This document shows positions 63,980 to 64,000 of a stretch of 64,000 nt of DNA, piece by piece. This DNA is from Mesorhizobium loti (GTDB lineage Bacteria; Pseudomonadota; Alphaproteobacteria; Rhizobiales; Rhizobiaceae). The stretch is from positions 1,426,001 to 1,490,000 of the forward strand of contig NZ_CP033334.1 of assembly GCF_013170705.1 (NCBI RefSeq). Direction: 5' to 3'. How positions within the stretch are numbered: position 1 is the first letter of the stretch; each line of letters starts with the position of its first letter. A program made the translations under genes and the position numbers. Under the pieces are notes generated by a model. That model saw nothing but the letters and a program-made list of their open reading frames with translations. It searched no databases and was not told where the DNA came from.

Positions 63980-64000
63980 TCGGCCTCACCAATATCGAAA
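63976..64000 (+). CDS. Start of the transporter ATPase gene (cut by window edge)
   Basis: An ATG overlapping the permease stop (ATGA) begins MIGLTNIE, the usual start of amino-acid transporter ATPases. Only eight codons are visible, so the call rests on operon position. Confidence 0.6.

Overview
The window is a high-GC chromosomal segment from an alphaproteobacterium of the order Rhizobiales, most likely Mesorhizobium or a close relative. The supporting signs are seen in the sequence: a DUF1465/RcdA gene next to ruvCAB, a serC-serA operon with the alphaproteobacterial serC leader RNA, an rpoH2-type sigma-32 gene with an EcfG/RpoE2-like promoter, TTAA-N7-TTAA(C) CtrA boxes, and Rhizobiales-style intergenic palindromes. 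No prophage, insertion sequence, CRISPR array, rRNA or tRNA gene was recognised. Almost everything is core housekeeping, with small accessory islets (two toxin-antitoxin loci, a LysR/oxidoreductase pair, a GH5 glycosidase, a GMC dehydrogenase operon).

Layout. 1-9.0 kb: end of a TetR regulator, rpmE (L31), an ABC exporter, an M32 carboxypeptidase, DUF1304, a small secreted protein, a MotA/MotB-like proton-channel pair and a hemolysin III protein. 9.0-19.0 kb: inositol monophosphatase, efp, a LysR regulator divergent from an MDR oxidoreductase, a Sel1-repeat protein overlapping a thiE-like gene, an EamA exporter divergent from an Lrp/AsnC regulator, a methyltransferase, a TauE/SafE exporter and two small membrane proteins. 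19.0-25.8 kb: a candidate sRNA, rcdA, ruvCAB, a Tat-type phosphoesterase, a GH5 glycosidase, ybgC and a parDE module whose toxin gene carries an in-frame nonsense codon. 26.0-35.3 kb: the Tol-Pal envelope cluster (tolQRAB, pal, cpoB), then tilS and ftsH. 35.5-41 kb: two paralogous Cys-repeat secreted proteins, glmM, and two tandem outer-membrane barrel genes, each with a perfect CtrA box. 41-50.5 kb: serC leader, serC-serA, a Tat/GMC/cytochrome c dehydrogenase operon, a second EamA exporter and purA. 50.6-64 kb: a proline/alanine-rich membrane-anchored protein, ccdAB, an ABC-F ATPase with thiamine pyrophosphokinase, divergent from a TPP-riboswitch-controlled thiBPQ operon, an M48 metalloprotease, rpoH2 and the start of a polar amino-acid ABC transporter.

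How the parts fit. Several units concern the envelope (Tol-Pal, FtsH, GlmM, outer-membrane barrels, the MotAB-like pair, the M48 protease). CtrA-type sites before rcdA, the sRNA and both barrel genes suggest that part of this is tied to the cell cycle. Thiamine functions occur in two places: import and phosphorylation around the TPP riboswitch, and a ThiE-like protein near 14 kb. The most noteworthy anomalies are a 145-bp palindromic repeat that has replaced the translation start of thiP, the GAA-to-TAA-like lesion in parE, and the tandem cysteine-repeat proteins, for which no function is recognised.
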